A stretch of 64,000 bases of DNA, from the NCBI GenBank assembly GCA_945902075.1, contig CAMDMA010000005.1:62001-126000 (forward strand), given 5' to 3'. Below are positions 17,092 through 27,136 of the stretch, piece by piece. The DNA is from Candidatus Kuenenia stuttgartensis. Lineage in GTDB: Bacteria > Planctomycetota > Phycisphaerae > Phycisphaerales > SM1A02. The notes under the pieces are model-generated. The model was given only the letters and a program-made list of their open reading frames with translations. It did not search any database and was not told the DNA's origin. A program made the position numbers and the translations under genes. Each line of letters opens with the position of its first letter. The first letter of the stretch is position 1.

Positions 17092-19344
17092 ATGCGGAAG
17101 GCCACCTTCGCTCTCGGACTTGCAATAACCGGACTTCTCGCATTTGGTGCGGAGTGGGTCGCGACCAACGTGAACCCTCGTGAGGGACGTGGGTGGCCAC
17201 GGTCAAGTCCGCGCGTCGATTTCGCAAGCGACGTACTTCCCACGCTCGCATCACGCTGCTTCCGTTGCCATGGTGGCGTGCGCGAAATGGCGGGACTGAA
17301 CCTGTCAGACGAAGTGCGTGTAACCACTCCGCTCAAGAGTGGGAACGTAGCGATTCAGCCATCGAATCCCGCGCAAAGTGAGCTCTTGGCACGCATCGTG
17401 AGCAACGATCCGGACCGACGCATGCCACCCGATGGCGCGCCGCTCGAACCCGCCGACGTCCGCATGATCGAGCGGTGGATCGCTGAGGGTGCGGAGTGGG
17501 GGACGCACTGGGCATTTCGCCCACGCACCGATCCAGCGGTACCGGAGAACGCGGCACCTGTGCGCGCGGAATCGCTCGAGAGTTGGCCGCGGACAGAGAC
17601 GGATCGATTCATCCTCGCGCGGCTGTCTCAGGCAAAGCTCATTCCGGCGCCGGAAGCCGACCGCGAAACCCTCGCGCGGCGTGTGGCGCTTGACCTTACC
17701 GGCGTGCCGCCCGACGAAGCGCTGCGTGCGGCGTTTCTCGCGGACACCCGGCCCGACGCCTACGAACACTTTGTGGAAGCGCTCCTCGCGAATCCGGCCT
17801 ATGGCGAGCGCTTTGCGCGCATTTGGCTCGATCTCGCACGCTACGCCGACACCCAGGGGTACGAGAAAGACGATCAGCGCGACATTTGGGCGTGGCGCGA
17901 TTGGGTGATCGACGCGTTCAATGCGGACATGCCGTACGACATGTTCGCGGTTCGGTTACTCGCGGGCGACCAGTTGCCAGACGCAACCGACGAAGACCGG
18001 CTCGCGACCGCGTTCCATCGCAACACCCTCACCAACACCGAAGGCGGCACCGACGACGAGGAGTTTCGCATGGCGGCCGTCTTTGACCGCGTGTCAACGA
18101 CCTGGCAGTCGTTTCTCGGCGTGACGTTTCAGTGCGTGCAGTGCCACGGTCATCCGTACGACCCAATCGCGCATCGCGAGTACTACGGGTTTCTTGCCTA
18201 TCTCAATCAAACGGAGGATGCCGATCGAGGTGACGACGCGCCACGAATGGAAGTTCATCGTCGCGGGATGAAGTCGAGCGTGCCCGTCCTGCGGGAACTG
18301 GTAGGCGATGCGCGACGGAAGACGAACCTGCTTGTTCGTGGATCACTTAAGAGTCCAGCGGAGGAAGTCGCGCCGACCTTGCCTGCGATGCTCGTTGGTC
18401 GTGATGTTGCCGCGCCAGCTGATCGCCTCGGAATGGCGCGGTGGCTCGCGTCGCGCGACAACCCGCTCTTCGCGCGCGTGGCGGCAAATCGCGCGTGGGA
18501 GACGCTCTTTGGGCGCGGCATCGTTGAGACCAGCGAGGACTTCGGCGTGATGGGCTCCGGCGCGAGTGATCAGGCACTTCTTGATCATCTGGCGGGAGTG
18601 CTGATTGCGCGCGACTTTTCGATGAAGGCGTTGCTCCGCGAAATCGTCACCAGCGCGACCTATCGACAGTCGTCGGTTCCGTCCGCTGAAGCGCTCGCGC
18701 GCGATCCCGACAATCGGCTCTGGTCGCGTGCGCCGCGGCTGCGGCTTGAGGCGGAGTCGATCCGCGACACGGCGCTTGCGGTCAGTGGGTTGCTCTCGCG
18801 CAAACTTGGCGGGCCGCCGGTCATGCCGCCGCAGCCCGAAGGCGTGTGGCAGGTCGTTTACTCCGGCTCCGCGTGGACGACGAGTGTGGGTGAGGATCGC
18901 TATCGCCGAGCGATCTATACGTTTCTACGCCGAAGTTCGCCGTACCCGTCGTTTCTTGCGTTCGATGCGACGAGCCGTGAGACCTGCACAGTTCGTCGGA
19001 TTCGGACCAACACGCCGCTTGCGGCGCTCGTGATGCTCAACGATCCGGTCTATCTCGAGGCCGCACAGGCGCTCGCGGTCTTGGCGCGCGGGGAAGCCGA
19101 CGACGCTGTGGCCGTGCGCAGCATGCTCGAGCGCGCGCTTGGGCGTACGGCGCTCCGTGAAGAGGTTGCGCGACTCGCTACGCTCGTCGGAGCCGAACGC
19201 GCGCGGTATGCCGGTCGTGATGACCTCGCGCGAACGCTCGCGGGGCGCGCGGCGGAAGGCTCGACCGATCTCGCGCGTGACGCGGCGCTCGTTGCGGCTG
19301 CAAACGTGATCTTGAACCTCGATGATTTCCTCACGCGATCGTGA
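17092..19344 (+). CDS. DUF1549/DUF1553 protein with planctomycete cytochrome-like domain
   Basis: A 750-residue exported protein typical of planctomycetes. Order: hydrophobic signal or anchor (ATFALGLAITGLLAFGA), a PSCyt1 cytochrome-c-like domain with the haem motif CFRCHGG (about residues 62-67) and the RRMPPDG stretch, DUF1549 (WPRTETDRFILARLSQAKL), a second CxxCH in VQCVQCHGHPYDP-like context (CVQCHGHPYDP), and DUF1553 (GMARWLASRDNPLFARV to TPLAALVMLND). The ATG at 17092 is preferred over the TTG at 17068. Two possible haem sites suggest redox activity in the periplasm, but the function of the family is unknown. It is followed after seven bases by the DUF1501 gene, its usual partner. Confidence 0.9.
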   Translation: MRKATFALGLAITGLLAFGAEWVATNVNPREGRGWPRSSPRVDFASDVLPTLASRCFRCHGGVREMAGLNLSDEVRVTTPLKSGNVAIQPSNPAQSELLARIVSNDPDRRMPPDGAPLEPADVRMIERWIAEGAEWGTHWAFRPRTDPAVPENAAPVRAESLESWPRTETDRFILARLSQAKLIPAPEADRETLARRVALDLTGVPPDEALRAAFLADTRPDAYEHFVEALLANPAYGERFARIWLDLARYADTQGYEKDDQRDIWAWRDWVIDAFNADMPYDMFAVRLLAGDQLPDATDEDRLATAFHRNTLTNTEGGTDDEEFRMAAVFDRVSTTWQSFLGVTFQCVQCHGHPYDPIAHREYYGFLAYLNQTEDADRGDDAPRMEVHRRGMKSSVPVLRELVGDARRKTNLLVRGSLKSPAEEVAPTLPAMLVGRDVAAPADRLGMARWLASRDNPLFARVAANRAWETLFGRGIVETSEDFGVMGSGASDQALLDHLAGVLIARDFSMKALLREIVTSATYRQSSVPSAEALARDPDNRLWSRAPRLRLEAESIRDTALAVSGLLSRKLGGPPVMPPQPEGVWQVVYSGSAWTTSVGEDRYRRAIYTFLRRSSPYPSFLAFDATSRETCTVRRIRTNTPLAALVMLNDPVYLEAAQALAVLARGEADDAVAVRSMLERALGRTALREEVARLATLVGAERARYAGRDDLARTLAGRAAEGSTDLARDAALVAAANVILNLDDFLTRS

Positions 19345-19351
19345 ACCAAGC

Positions 19352-20878
19352 ATGAACGCACCTCAGTCGACATATTCCGCGCAGGCAGAGACCCGTGACC
19401 CTCACGCGGCGCAGGCCGCAGCCATCGCCCAGGCGACACGGCGCACATTTCTCGGTTCGCTCGCGGGAGGCGCGGCAGCATTTTCGCTTGGTGGCATCGC
19501 GCTCACGGAGCTTCTCGGTCGCGATGCCGCGGCGTCGAACACGCCTGTCGCTCCCGATCCACTCGCGCCGCACGCGCCGCATTTCGCCGCGCGCGCCAAG
19601 AATGTCATCTACATCCATCTCGCTGGTTCTCCAAGCCAACTCGAACTCTTCGACTACAAACCCGAGCTCACGAGGTTCAACGGTCAGTCGTGTCCAGACG
19701 AGTACATCAAGGGCGAGAAGTTCGCGTTCATCAAAGGGCATCCGACGCTGCTCGGCCCGGTGCACCAATTCGCGCGCGCCGGCCGCGCGGGACTGTGGAC
19801 GAGCGACTTGCTCCCGCATTTCCGCACGATTGAAGACGAGGTATGCGTTATCAACTCGATGACAACCGATCAATTCAATCATGCGCCAGCGCAACTGTTG
19901 CTGCACACTGGTGAGGCGCGATTTGGAAGCGCAAGCTTCGGCTCATGGGTCGGCTACGGGCTCGGTAGCGAGTCGCGCGACCTGCCCGCGTTCATCGTGC
20001 TTGTCTCTGGCGACAAGACTCCCGATGCAGGAAAGAGCGTATGGGGAAGCGGTTTTCTTCCGAGCGTGTACCAAGGCGTCCAGTGTCGAGCGAGTGGCGA
20101 TCCGGTGCTATACGTCAAGGACCCGGAGGGCATGCTGCGCGAGACACGTCGCGCCACCATCGATGCGATCGCTGCGCTTGGTCGCGCGGGTGTCGCGCGC
20201 CATGGCGATCGGGAAACTGAGGCGCGTATCGCGCAATATGAGCTCGCCTATCGCATGCAGATGGCGGTGCCTGAGGCGATGGACATCACGCGCGAGACTC
20301 CGGCGACGATTCAAGAGTATGGCGCCTCTCCGGGGACACCAAGTCTTGCGAACTCGTGCCTCCTCGCACGGCGGCTCGTCGAGCGTGGCGTGCGGTTCGT
20401 GCAGTTGTATGACTGGGGCTGGGATGGCCACGGCACGAATCCGAGCGACGATCTTCTCACCCAATTGCCGAAAAAGTGTGGCGAGATGGATCGCCCTGTC
20501 GCTGCGCTGATTCGCGATCTGCGTCGGCGCGGACTGCTTGATGAAACGCTCGTGATTTGGGGTGGCGAGTTTGGTCGCACGCCAGTCGCAGAGTATCGCG
20601 ATGGAAACAAGGCTTTTTTAGGCCGCGATCATCATCCGCACGCGTTCACCATGTGGATGGCTGGTGGCGGAGTGAAGGGTGGATCAGTGCACGGCGCAAC
20701 TGACGAGCTCGGCTACCGCATCGCTCGTGATCCTGTTCGCGTAAAGGATTTTCAAGCAACGGTGCTTCATCTCCTCGGGCTTGATCACCTCAAACTCGGC
20801 TACATGCATGCGGGACTCAACCACCGTCTGACAGGTGTGCAAGGCGACGCGAAGGTCGTTCAAGGTTTACTCGCGTAG
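19352..20878 (+). CDS. DUF1501 protein, Tat-exported
   Basis: A 508-residue protein with a twin-arginine signal (ATRRTFLGSLAGGAAAF, about residues 29-45) and a DUF1501 body related to the alkaline phosphatase/sulfatase fold. Recognisable family strings are NVIYIHLAGSPSQLELFDYKP, DWGWDGHGTN, VIWGGEFGRTP and GRDHHPHAFTMWMAGGG; the Asp/His clusters could bind metal. The start is the ATG at 19352 just past the upstream stop. The pair DUF1549/1553-DUF1501 recurs many times in planctomycete genomes and is thought to work on exported polysaccharides or sulfated compounds, without firm proof. Confidence 0.9.
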   Translation: MNAPQSTYSAQAETRDPHAAQAAAIAQATRRTFLGSLAGGAAAFSLGGIALTELLGRDAAASNTPVAPDPLAPHAPHFAARAKNVIYIHLAGSPSQLELFDYKPELTRFNGQSCPDEYIKGEKFAFIKGHPTLLGPVHQFARAGRAGLWTSDLLPHFRTIEDEVCVINSMTTDQFNHAPAQLLLHTGEARFGSASFGSWVGYGLGSESRDLPAFIVLVSGDKTPDAGKSVWGSGFLPSVYQGVQCRASGDPVLYVKDPEGMLRETRRATIDAIAALGRAGVARHGDRETEARIAQYELAYRMQMAVPEAMDITRETPATIQEYGASPGTPSLANSCLLARRLVERGVRFVQLYDWGWDGHGTNPSDDLLTQLPKKCGEMDRPVAALIRDLRRRGLLDETLVIWGGEFGRTPVAEYRDGNKAFLGRDHHPHAFTMWMAGGGVKGGSVHGATDELGYRIARDPVRVKDFQATVLHLLGLDHLKLGYMHAGLNHRLTGVQGDAKVVQGLLA

Positions 20879-20928
20879 CGTGTGGCTTCATGGCGCTCGC
20901 GCAGCACCAATCATCTCGTTCAGCACAT

Positions 20929-21954
20929 TCAGCGCGCGCGGGCGGTCTCGATATCAATTGCATACACGCCGCTGGTTGCCGTCACGTAGAGCGTTTTGCC
21001 GTCCTTCCCACCGAGACAGCAATTGGAAACACGCTCTGGGAAGCGAATCTGACCGAGCGGCTTTCCTTCCGGTGACAGGACAAAGATGGCTGCGCGCGGC
21101 GGGACGGCGATGAAGACATTGCCTTGCGTGTCAACAGTTATGCCGTCGCCGCCAAGCGTCTCGCGTGTACCCGGTGGGATCTTGTAAAAGACGCGACCTT
21201 CGCCGAGCTTTCCTGGTCCCTCGATCGGATAGGCCATCACGTCAAGCGTGAGGTACGGCACGACGAACAGCGTTTTTCCGTCGGCCGAGATGTTGATGCC
21301 GTTCGGCGCACGCACTTTGTCGTCGCGGACAACTTCGATCGCCTCGCCGCCCTTCGCCGAAACGTAGTACACAGCATCGGGTGCCATGCCAGCACGCTTT
21401 CGCCCGATGACGGGCGCGGTAAACCAAATCCCGCCCGCATCATCAACGACGAGATCGTTGAGCCGACCAAGCGATTTGCCGGTTTCCTCCGCCTCGACTG
21501 CGCGCGTGTCGCAGAGGATCTGAATCGCACCCGACTTTGGATCGATCCGAGTGATCGCGCCGGGGTTCGCTTGCGCTCCGTAGAGCGTGCCATCTTTCGC
21601 AGTCATGAACAGACCGAATGTTGCGTTCGCCTTTTTGGTCACAATCGCCGCGCCCATCGGGTCGATGCGCAAGATTTCGTTGGCTGGAATATCGACGAAA
21701 TACACCGTGCCGTCCGTCGCACACGCCGGGCCTTCGGTGAAGTTGTGGCCTTCGGACCACTTGTAAATTGGCGTGCCCTTCTTGACGACGCCGGCGATGT
21801 CCTCGCCAGCCTCCCCGTCGCGCCGAGGCCACTTCGCCTGAAGCGTTGTGGGCGCGCTCCCCGCGGCGGGCGTGGTTTGTATCGGTGGCGGTTGGACGGC
21901 GGGGGCGGTGGCGTTCTGCATGGCGAACGCTAGAAGCACGACGGTGAGTTGCAT
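20929..21954 (-). CDS. SMP-30/gluconolactonase-family secreted protein
   Basis: A 341-residue exported beta-propeller. The start is taken as the ATG at 21954, which has AGAAAGG upstream and opens a signal peptide (MQLTVVLLAFAMQNA); an in-frame GTG at 22014 overlaps the stop of the HlyD gene (GTGA) and is an alternative. Family features are NFTEGPACATDGTVYFVD with the metal Glu, GRLNDLVVDDAGGIWFTAP, APNGINISADGKTLFV and GGDGITVDTQGNVFIAVP. Such proteins are lactonases or esterases; the substrate is unknown. It is the last gene of a six-gene minus-strand cluster behind an ABC exporter. Confidence 0.85.
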   Translation of the reverse strand: MQLTVVLLAFAMQNATAPAVQPPPIQTTPAAGSAPTTLQAKWPRRDGEAGEDIAGVVKKGTPIYKWSEGHNFTEGPACATDGTVYFVDIPANEILRIDPMGAAIVTKKANATFGLFMTAKDGTLYGAQANPGAITRIDPKSGAIQILCDTRAVEAEETGKSLGRLNDLVVDDAGGIWFTAPVIGRKRAGMAPDAVYYVSAKGGEAIEVVRDDKVRAPNGINISADGKTLFVVPYLTLDVMAYPIEGPGKLGEGRVFYKIPPGTRETLGGDGITVDTQGNVFIAVPPRAAIFVLSPEGKPLGQIRFPERVSNCCLGGKDGKTLYVTATSGVYAIDIETARAR

Positions 21955-22010
21955 GGGGGCAACCTTTCTTGAAGCGCGCACACGAGACTGCGCAGGGACT
22001 GTGGAGCGGA

Positions 22011-23216
22011 TCACTTGGTCGCTGAAGGGTCTTTCGTGCTCGCTGAGGTCACGTCACCTGCGTTGGATACACGCGCCCTCGCGGCGACAGCGACGTCGAC
22101 CAGCATGCCCGACTGGAGAAATGCGGGAGGATTTTCAAGCGCGTAGATGACTTGCACAACGCGGGTATCGATGCGCTCTGCGTTTTCGCCTGTCAGTGTG
22201 CGCTTGGGCTGCACATCTGGAATCACGCGCACGAAGCGAAGCGGAATCTGCAGCCGACTCCCACCGCGCACGGTCGCAACCGCTTCACCGTTCGTGTCGA
22301 GGCGCCAACTGTCGAGCTCATCGATATCGGTGCGGACGTGGAGGAGCGACACGTCGCCGAGTCGCATGAGCGTGCCTTGCGCCGAGCCACCGGAACCGGG
22401 GCCTGAGGCCTTGTATTCACCCACGTGGGTATCGAGCCGAAGTACGGTGCCCGCGATCGGCGCACGAATCACGAGCAAATCACGCGTGACTTCTGCTTGG
22501 CGAAGCTGATCCATCGCCGTCTGCACTTGCGACTCTGCAGTGCGCGTGTCGCTCTCGGCTGCGCGCGCGTCGCCCTCTGCGACGGCGAGATCTTCGGGGT
22601 AGGTTCCGATCTTCGCTCGTAACAGCTTCGCCTCCGCTTCTGCGAGCAGCGCGGTCGCGAGCGCGACGCCGAACTCAAGCGTCGGCTGTTCGTTTGCGGT
22701 GGTGCCGCGGTCGCTCACCTTGAGCAAGCGTTCGAGCCGGCCGCGTGCGTCGTCAAGTGTCGCTTTGCGCGCGGCAACGAGTGCAGCGGCTTCAGTGATG
22801 TCTTCTGGTCGCGGCTTTGCCTTAAGTTGCGCGATGCGTGCGCGTGCTGCATCGGCGCGCGCCGCCGCAGCAGCAACCTGTGCACGCGCGGTCTCGACCT
22901 GCGAGCGTGCGGTCGCGATGCGCGCATCAGCGTCGCGGGTGTCGAGTTCGATGAGCGTCTGGCCCGCCGTCACGCGGTCACCTTCCTCGACGAGTACCTT
23001 CGCCACAATGCCGCCAACCTGCGTGCCAACGAGAATCGTCTCGCTTGAGGGCTCCACAATACCAACGCCAGCGACGCGATCTGGAAACGGAATCGCAGGC
23101 GGCGCAATCGGCTCGGGGCCAGCCTTAGGCGGAGTGTTGAAGCGCGCGACCGCGAGGCCAGTGAGCGCGAATCCGCCGAGGGCAAGGATGGGGAGTGCGA
23201 TGAGGCGAAGCTTCAT
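22011..23216 (-). CDS. HlyD-family membrane fusion protein (DevB-like)
   Basis: A 401-residue periplasmic adaptor anchored by one N-terminal membrane segment (LIALPILALGGFALTGLAV). It has the split biotinyl-lipoyl half-motifs (GGIVAKVLVEEGDRVTAGQTL and APIAGTVLRLDTHVGEY) around a long Ala/Arg/Glu-rich coiled-coil hairpin (about residues 95-240) and a beta-barrel with RFVRVIPDVQPKR. It would link the inner-membrane ABC pair encoded immediately upstream to an outer-membrane exit. The gap from the ATPase gene is 15 bases. No TolC-like gene is nearby. Confidence 0.88.
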   Translation of the reverse strand: MKLRLIALPILALGGFALTGLAVARFNTPPKAGPEPIAPPAIPFPDRVAGVGIVEPSSETILVGTQVGGIVAKVLVEEGDRVTAGQTLIELDTRDADARIATARSQVETARAQVAAAAARADAARARIAQLKAKPRPEDITEAAALVAARKATLDDARGRLERLLKVSDRGTTANEQPTLEFGVALATALLAEAEAKLLRAKIGTYPEDLAVAEGDARAAESDTRTAESQVQTAMDQLRQAEVTRDLLVIRAPIAGTVLRLDTHVGEYKASGPGSGGSAQGTLMRLGDVSLLHVRTDIDELDSWRLDTNGEAVATVRGGSRLQIPLRFVRVIPDVQPKRTLTGENAERIDTRVVQVIYALENPPAFLQSGMLVDVAVAARARVSNAGDVTSASTKDPSATK

Positions 23217-23231
23217 GAGGAGATTCTCGTG

Positions 23232-23990
23232 TCAAGGCGTCGCAGGTGCAGATGCCTCGCGTGCGACGCGGGTCAGTTGGTCGATCTTGCCGTCGTTCAC
23301 ATGCGCGATCGAATCGGCGAGGTTGTAGATTCGGTCGTCGTGCGTGACCACCACGACCGCGCGATCCGGACTGGTCGATCGGCCGCGAATAAGCTCCATG
23401 ACCCGTCGCCCTAACTCGGCGTCGAGCGCGCTCGTGGGCTCATCGCAGACGAGGAGCCGTGGGTCGTGGATCAGTGCGCGTGCAATCGCGACGCGTTGCT
23501 GCTGCCCACCGGAGAGTTTCAGCGGTGCGCTCTGGTCGCGGCCTTCAAGCCCGAGTGTCGCGAGAAGTTCCGCCGATTTGCGCACGGCGGCCGCGACCGA
23601 CTCACCCTTGAGAACGAGCGGAACAGAAACGTTCTCTGCGACCGTGAGCTGCGGAACGAGATTGAACTGCTGAAAGATGAAGCCAACATTGTCGCGGCGC
23701 CACGCTGCCAAGCGATCGCGGCGTAGCGTGGCCAAGTCGGTTCCAAACACCGTCATGTCCCCAGCATCACGCGACAACAGCCCAGCCAGGATCGAGATCA
23801 GAGTCGTCTTGCCGCAGCCCGAGGGCCCGACCAGCATGGTGAGTTCGCCCGCAGGAATATCGAGGTCGATCCCGCGCAGCGCGCGCACCGCGCTTTCGCC
23901 CTTGCCGAAGGTCTTCTCGACTTTGCGGAGTCGAATGGCAATCGCACGATCCGTCGAGCGCGTATCGGTGTTGTCGCGGGCGGTGTTCAT
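23232..23990 (-). CDS. ABC exporter ATP-binding protein (LolD/DevA-like)
   Basis: A 252-residue ABC ATPase of the LolD/MacB/DevA group. Visible are Walker A GPSGCGKTT, Q-loop FQQFNLVPQLT, signature LSGGQQQRVAIARAL and Walker B LLVCDEPTSALD with the D-loop, then the switch His in VVVTHDDRI. The ATG at 23990 gives the normal length; the stop of the permease gene lies seven bases before it. It would power the FtsX-type permease encoded upstream. Confidence 0.92.
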   Translation of the reverse strand: MNTARDNTDTRSTDRAIAIRLRKVEKTFGKGESAVRALRGIDLDIPAGELTMLVGPSGCGKTTLISILAGLLSRDAGDMTVFGTDLATLRRDRLAAWRRDNVGFIFQQFNLVPQLTVAENVSVPLVLKGESVAAAVRKSAELLATLGLEGRDQSAPLKLSGGQQQRVAIARALIHDPRLLVCDEPTSALDAELGRRVMELIRGRSTSPDRAVVVVTHDDRIYNLADSIAHVNDGKIDQLTRVAREASAPATP

Positions 23991-23997
23991 CGTCAAC

Positions 23998-25200
23998 TCA
24001 CGCACCCTTGAAGACATCGGCGGGATCAAGCCGCACGACCTTCCACATCGAAATCACGCTTGCAAGAATGCAGATGACGAGGACCGCGACTGCGGCGATC
24101 AGTGGAATCTGCCACAGCATCTTGAACGCCAATTTTCCGCCAGCTGCATTGAGGCCGAACGCGCTCACCGCGCCGAGCCCGAGGCCAAGTCCAAGTACGC
24201 CCGCGACGAGTGCCTGCAGCGCGACCATGCTGAGCAGCCGCCAGGTTGAAGCGCCCATCGCTTTGAACGCACCGAAGTAGCGCAGGTTGTCGAGGGTAAA
24301 GTTGTAAAACATCTGCCCTGCGATCGCGACGCCGACGAAAAATCCGAGCGCGATGGCAATCCCAAAGTTGATCGGAATGCCCGTTTCCTTCATCCAATAG
24401 CTGAGCGTGCGCATGGCGTAGTCGTGCGGCGGCATGGCCTCGAGCCCAGTTTCATCACGGATGCGCTGGGCAAGCGTCGTGATGTCGGTGCCGGGCACCG
24501 CGGTGACAAGCACCGCACTCATCACGCGACGCGTCGGAGGCGCAAAGGTGATCGCGCGCGAGTAGACGGTGTAAAGCGTCGGCGCGGCGACGAATGTCTC
24601 TGAGCATTTCACGAGACCAACGACGCGTGCGCGGTGTTCGTTGAGTTCGATGATGTCGCCAATCTCGACGGATCGCTTCGGATCTCCGCGTCGAAACACC
24701 TGTCCCGGCGCGGGCACCGTACCCGGCGCGAGTTCTGCTGGAAATCGAAGCTGCTGTTGACTCGATCCCACTTCGACCATCACTGCGTCTGGCTGACGTA
24801 GGTCGGCAAGCGATCCGGCAACAACCTCTACGGGGCCGCCCGCCAGCGTGTCATCATCAATTCCGATGACATCACAAACCTGCCGCGATCCATCTGGAAG
24901 CGTCGCGACAAGGAGTCCTTTATAGAGCGGCGCCGCCCATTCGACGCCCGTCACGCCGCGCACGCGTTCAAGCGCGGTGGTGCGGAGAGGTTTCGGTTCA
25001 TCCACATACGACTGCGTCGGATCGAAGACCCAAAGGTCCACATGCCCGACTTCGCCAATGAAGGCAAAGGTTCGGCTCATGAGCCCAACAAAGATCGACG
25101 CCTGCTGCGCGATAAGGAGTGATGCGAACCCGAGTCCGAGCAGGATGCCGTAAAACTTCGCGCTGTCACCGAAGAGCATCTTGATCGCGTAACGATTCAT
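23998..25200 (-). CDS. FtsX/DevC-type ABC permease
   Basis: A 400-residue inner-membrane protein with an N-terminal segment ([19 protein letters not shown]), a large periplasmic domain (about residues 45-270) and three C-terminal segments ([50 protein letters not shown]), as in MacB/FtsX exporters. The N-terminus [16 protein letters not shown] closely resembles cyanobacterial DevC, so with its neighbours it forms a DevBCA-like exporter; DevBCA exports glycolipids, but the substrate here is unknown. The start at 25200 overlaps the dedA stop (ATGA). The longer frame upstream lies in dedA. Confidence 0.88.
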   Translation of the reverse strand: MNRYAIKMLFGDSAKFYGILLGLGFASLLIAQQASIFVGLMSRTFAFIGEVGHVDLWVFDPTQSYVDEPKPLRTTALERVRGVTGVEWAAPLYKGLLVATLPDGSRQVCDVIGIDDDTLAGGPVEVVAGSLADLRQPDAVMVEVGSSQQQLRFPAELAPGTVPAPGQVFRRGDPKRSVEIGDIIELNEHRARVVGLVKCSETFVAAPTLYTVYSRAITFAPPTRRVMSAVLVTAVPGTDITTLAQRIRDETGLEAMPPHDYAMRTLSYWMKETGIPINFGIAIALGFFVGVAIAGQMFYNFTLDNLRYFGAFKAMGASTWRLLSMVALQALVAGVLGLGLGLGAVSAFGLNAAGGKLAFKMLWQIPLIAAVAVLVICILASVISMWKVVRLDPADVFKGA

Positions 25201-25877
25201 ACGCCTGGATCTCGTGAGACGGACGGAGCCGACACGCGACGGCTCGCGCGCCACGCGCGCAGCCACTCCAGTGCAATCGGTAGCACGCTGAGGAAAATGA
25301 TCGCAAGGATCACTTTCGAGAAATTCGCCTTCACCCAGGGCATGTTTCCAAACAACGCACCTGCGCCGACAAAACCAACAACCCACAGGAAAGCACCCAC
25401 GATGTTGTAGGCGAGGAAGCGCGGGTAACTCATGGTCCCGACCCCTGCGACAAACGGCGCGAATGTGCGCACGATCGGAACAAAGCGCGCGTAGATGATC
25501 GCCTTGCCGCCGTGCTTCTCAAAGAAAGCCTGCGTCTTGAGAAGGTGACTCTGCTTGAGAAACCGGAAGCGCCCGCTGAAGGCTGGCGGTCCGATGGCCT
25601 TTCCGATGTGGTAGTTCACCGCATCGCCAATCACGGCAGCGATGAAGAGGAGCACCATCATCAGCGGCACGCTGAGTCCGCCTTGCGCCGCGAGAGCGCC
25701 CGCGGCGAAAAGCAACGAATCGCCCGGCAGGAACGGCGTTACGACAAGGCCGGTTTCCGCAAATACGATCGCAAACAAAATGGCGTAGGTCCACACGCCG
25801 TGCTTCGCGATGATTTCGGCAAGTGCAACGTCAAGCTCAGTGAAGAGCCGCAGAAACTCGTTCCAGAGCTCAGCCAT
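25197..25877 (-). CDS. DedA-family membrane protein
   Basis: A 226-residue inner-membrane protein of the DedA/VTT family, now linked to lipid-carrier flipping. Signature pieces are [35 protein letters not shown] and [25 protein letters not shown], broken here only for citation: the key residues are the Glu/Pro/Asp of E-(15)-PFLPGD and the Arg residues of ARFVPIVRT. The ATG at 25877 has GGAGC six bases upstream; it overlaps the terC 3' end. It sits between terC and the ABC exporter in one overlapping transcription unit. Confidence 0.9.
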   Translation of the reverse strand: MAELWNEFLRLFTELDVALAEIIAKHGVWTYAILFAIVFAETGLVVTPFLPGDSLLFAAGALAAQGGLSVPLMMVLLFIAAVIGDAVNYHIGKAIGPPAFSGRFRFLKQSHLLKTQAFFEKHGGKAIIYARFVPIVRTFAPFVAGVGTMSYPRFLAYNIVGAFLWVVGFVGAGALFGNMPWVKANFSKVILAIIFLSVLPIALEWLRAWRASRRVSAPSVSRDPGV

Positions 25878-27024
25878 TGCTTGCTCCATCGCCTGCAGTG
25901 TTGTTGACTGCCTCCACCTTTGGTGGCATGACGAGCGACAGCAGCATCGTGCCGCCAATCAGCGCGATGATGACGCCCAGCGAGAGCGGAATCGGCACGT
26001 GACCCTCTGGATTCGATAGCGGATCCTTGAAGAAATACGGAAGCGCCGTCATCTTGAGGCCAACCCACACGAGCACAAATCCAAGGCCGTACTTCAGAAG
26101 GTGGAACTTCTGCATCGCCTCAGCGACCACGAAGAACATTGCTCGAAGCCCAAGGATCGCACAAATGTTGGAGCCAAACGCGATGAAGGGCTCCTGCGAA
26201 ATCGCAAGCACCGCTGGCACCGAGTCGACCGCAAATGCGAGGTCGGTCGTCTCGACCACGATCAGTGCAACGAAGAGCGGCGTGACTGCACGCTTCCCGT
26301 CGATGCGGGTGAAGAAGTGCGTTCCATCGAAGCGAGGTGAGACGCGAACGACGCTTGAGAGCATCTTGATGAGCGGGTTCTTCTCGGGCTCGAGCTTCTT
26401 GTCTTCGCCGGTGACGAGTTTGATTCCGGTCACGATCAAGAAGATGCCCATCACGATGAGCACCCACGTGAACTGCACAAGCAAACTTCCGATTCCAATG
26501 AAAATCGCGCGGAAGACGACGGCGCCCAAAATGCCCCAGAACAGCACGCGATGCTGCTTGGCGTGGTCGAGGGCGAAGTATCGGAAGATCACGAGGAAGA
26601 CAAACAGGTTGTCGACCGAGAGCGACATCTCCACGAGGTATCCGGTGAGGAACTCGAGAAGGAAGGTTCCGGGCACATCCTCTATCGCGAGTTTCGCGTA
26701 ACGCGTCCCTTCAACGAGCACAGGATTGGCCGCGATTTCATGCTTTACGAAGGCTGACAGCGCGAATGCCGCAGCAATCGCCAATGCGACGCAGATCACC
26801 GTCCACGCCATCGACACCTGGAGGCGCCGCCGTGCCGCCTTCGCAGATTCGCGGCCATCCGGCCCAAGGACTTCATGTCCAGCGAGTCGTTCGATGACAA
26901 ACAAATCGAATGCGAGCAACACACCAACCGCCCCGAGGAAACCTGCGAGGACGTGCCAGTATTCGAGTGGAGAGAGAACTGCGTGGGGAATCAAGAAGGA
27001 CCTCGGCGGTTTCGGAAGGGACAC
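25870..27024 (-). CDS. TerC-family membrane protein
   Basis: A 384-residue membrane protein with the two TerC signatures: [16 protein letters not shown] and [18 protein letters not shown], each with the acidic pairs implicated in metal (Mn or Ca) export in the TerC/Alx family. It has eight or more membrane segments and a cytosolic loop with [12 protein letters not shown]. The start is tentatively the GTG at 27024; no good ribosome site is visible and there is no ATG before residue 70. The C-terminal end overlaps dedA by eight bases. It would be the first gene of the minus-strand cluster. Confidence 0.88.
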   Translation of the reverse strand: MSLPKPPRSFLIPHAVLSPLEYWHVLAGFLGAVGVLLAFDLFVIERLAGHEVLGPDGRESAKAARRRLQVSMAWTVICVALAIAAAFALSAFVKHEIAANPVLVEGTRYAKLAIEDVPGTFLLEFLTGYLVEMSLSVDNLFVFLVIFRYFALDHAKQHRVLFWGILGAVVFRAIFIGIGSLLVQFTWVLIVMGIFLIVTGIKLVTGEDKKLEPEKNPLIKMLSSVVRVSPRFDGTHFFTRIDGKRAVTPLFVALIVVETTDLAFAVDSVPAVLAISQEPFIAFGSNICAILGLRAMFFVVAEAMQKFHLLKYGLGFVLVWVGLKMTALPYFFKDPLSNPEGHVPIPLSLGVIIALIGGTMLLSLVMPPKVEAVNNTAGDGASNG

Positions 27025-27136
27025 AGTGTAGGGCGGGAAGGTTCCCCGTTCGCCTCCCGTTGTTCAAGTCGGGGGATTCCTCCGTCGATCGCTGCGCGGC
27101 AGGCGCGATGCGTCGGCTCAGCAATCGGAGGTGACT

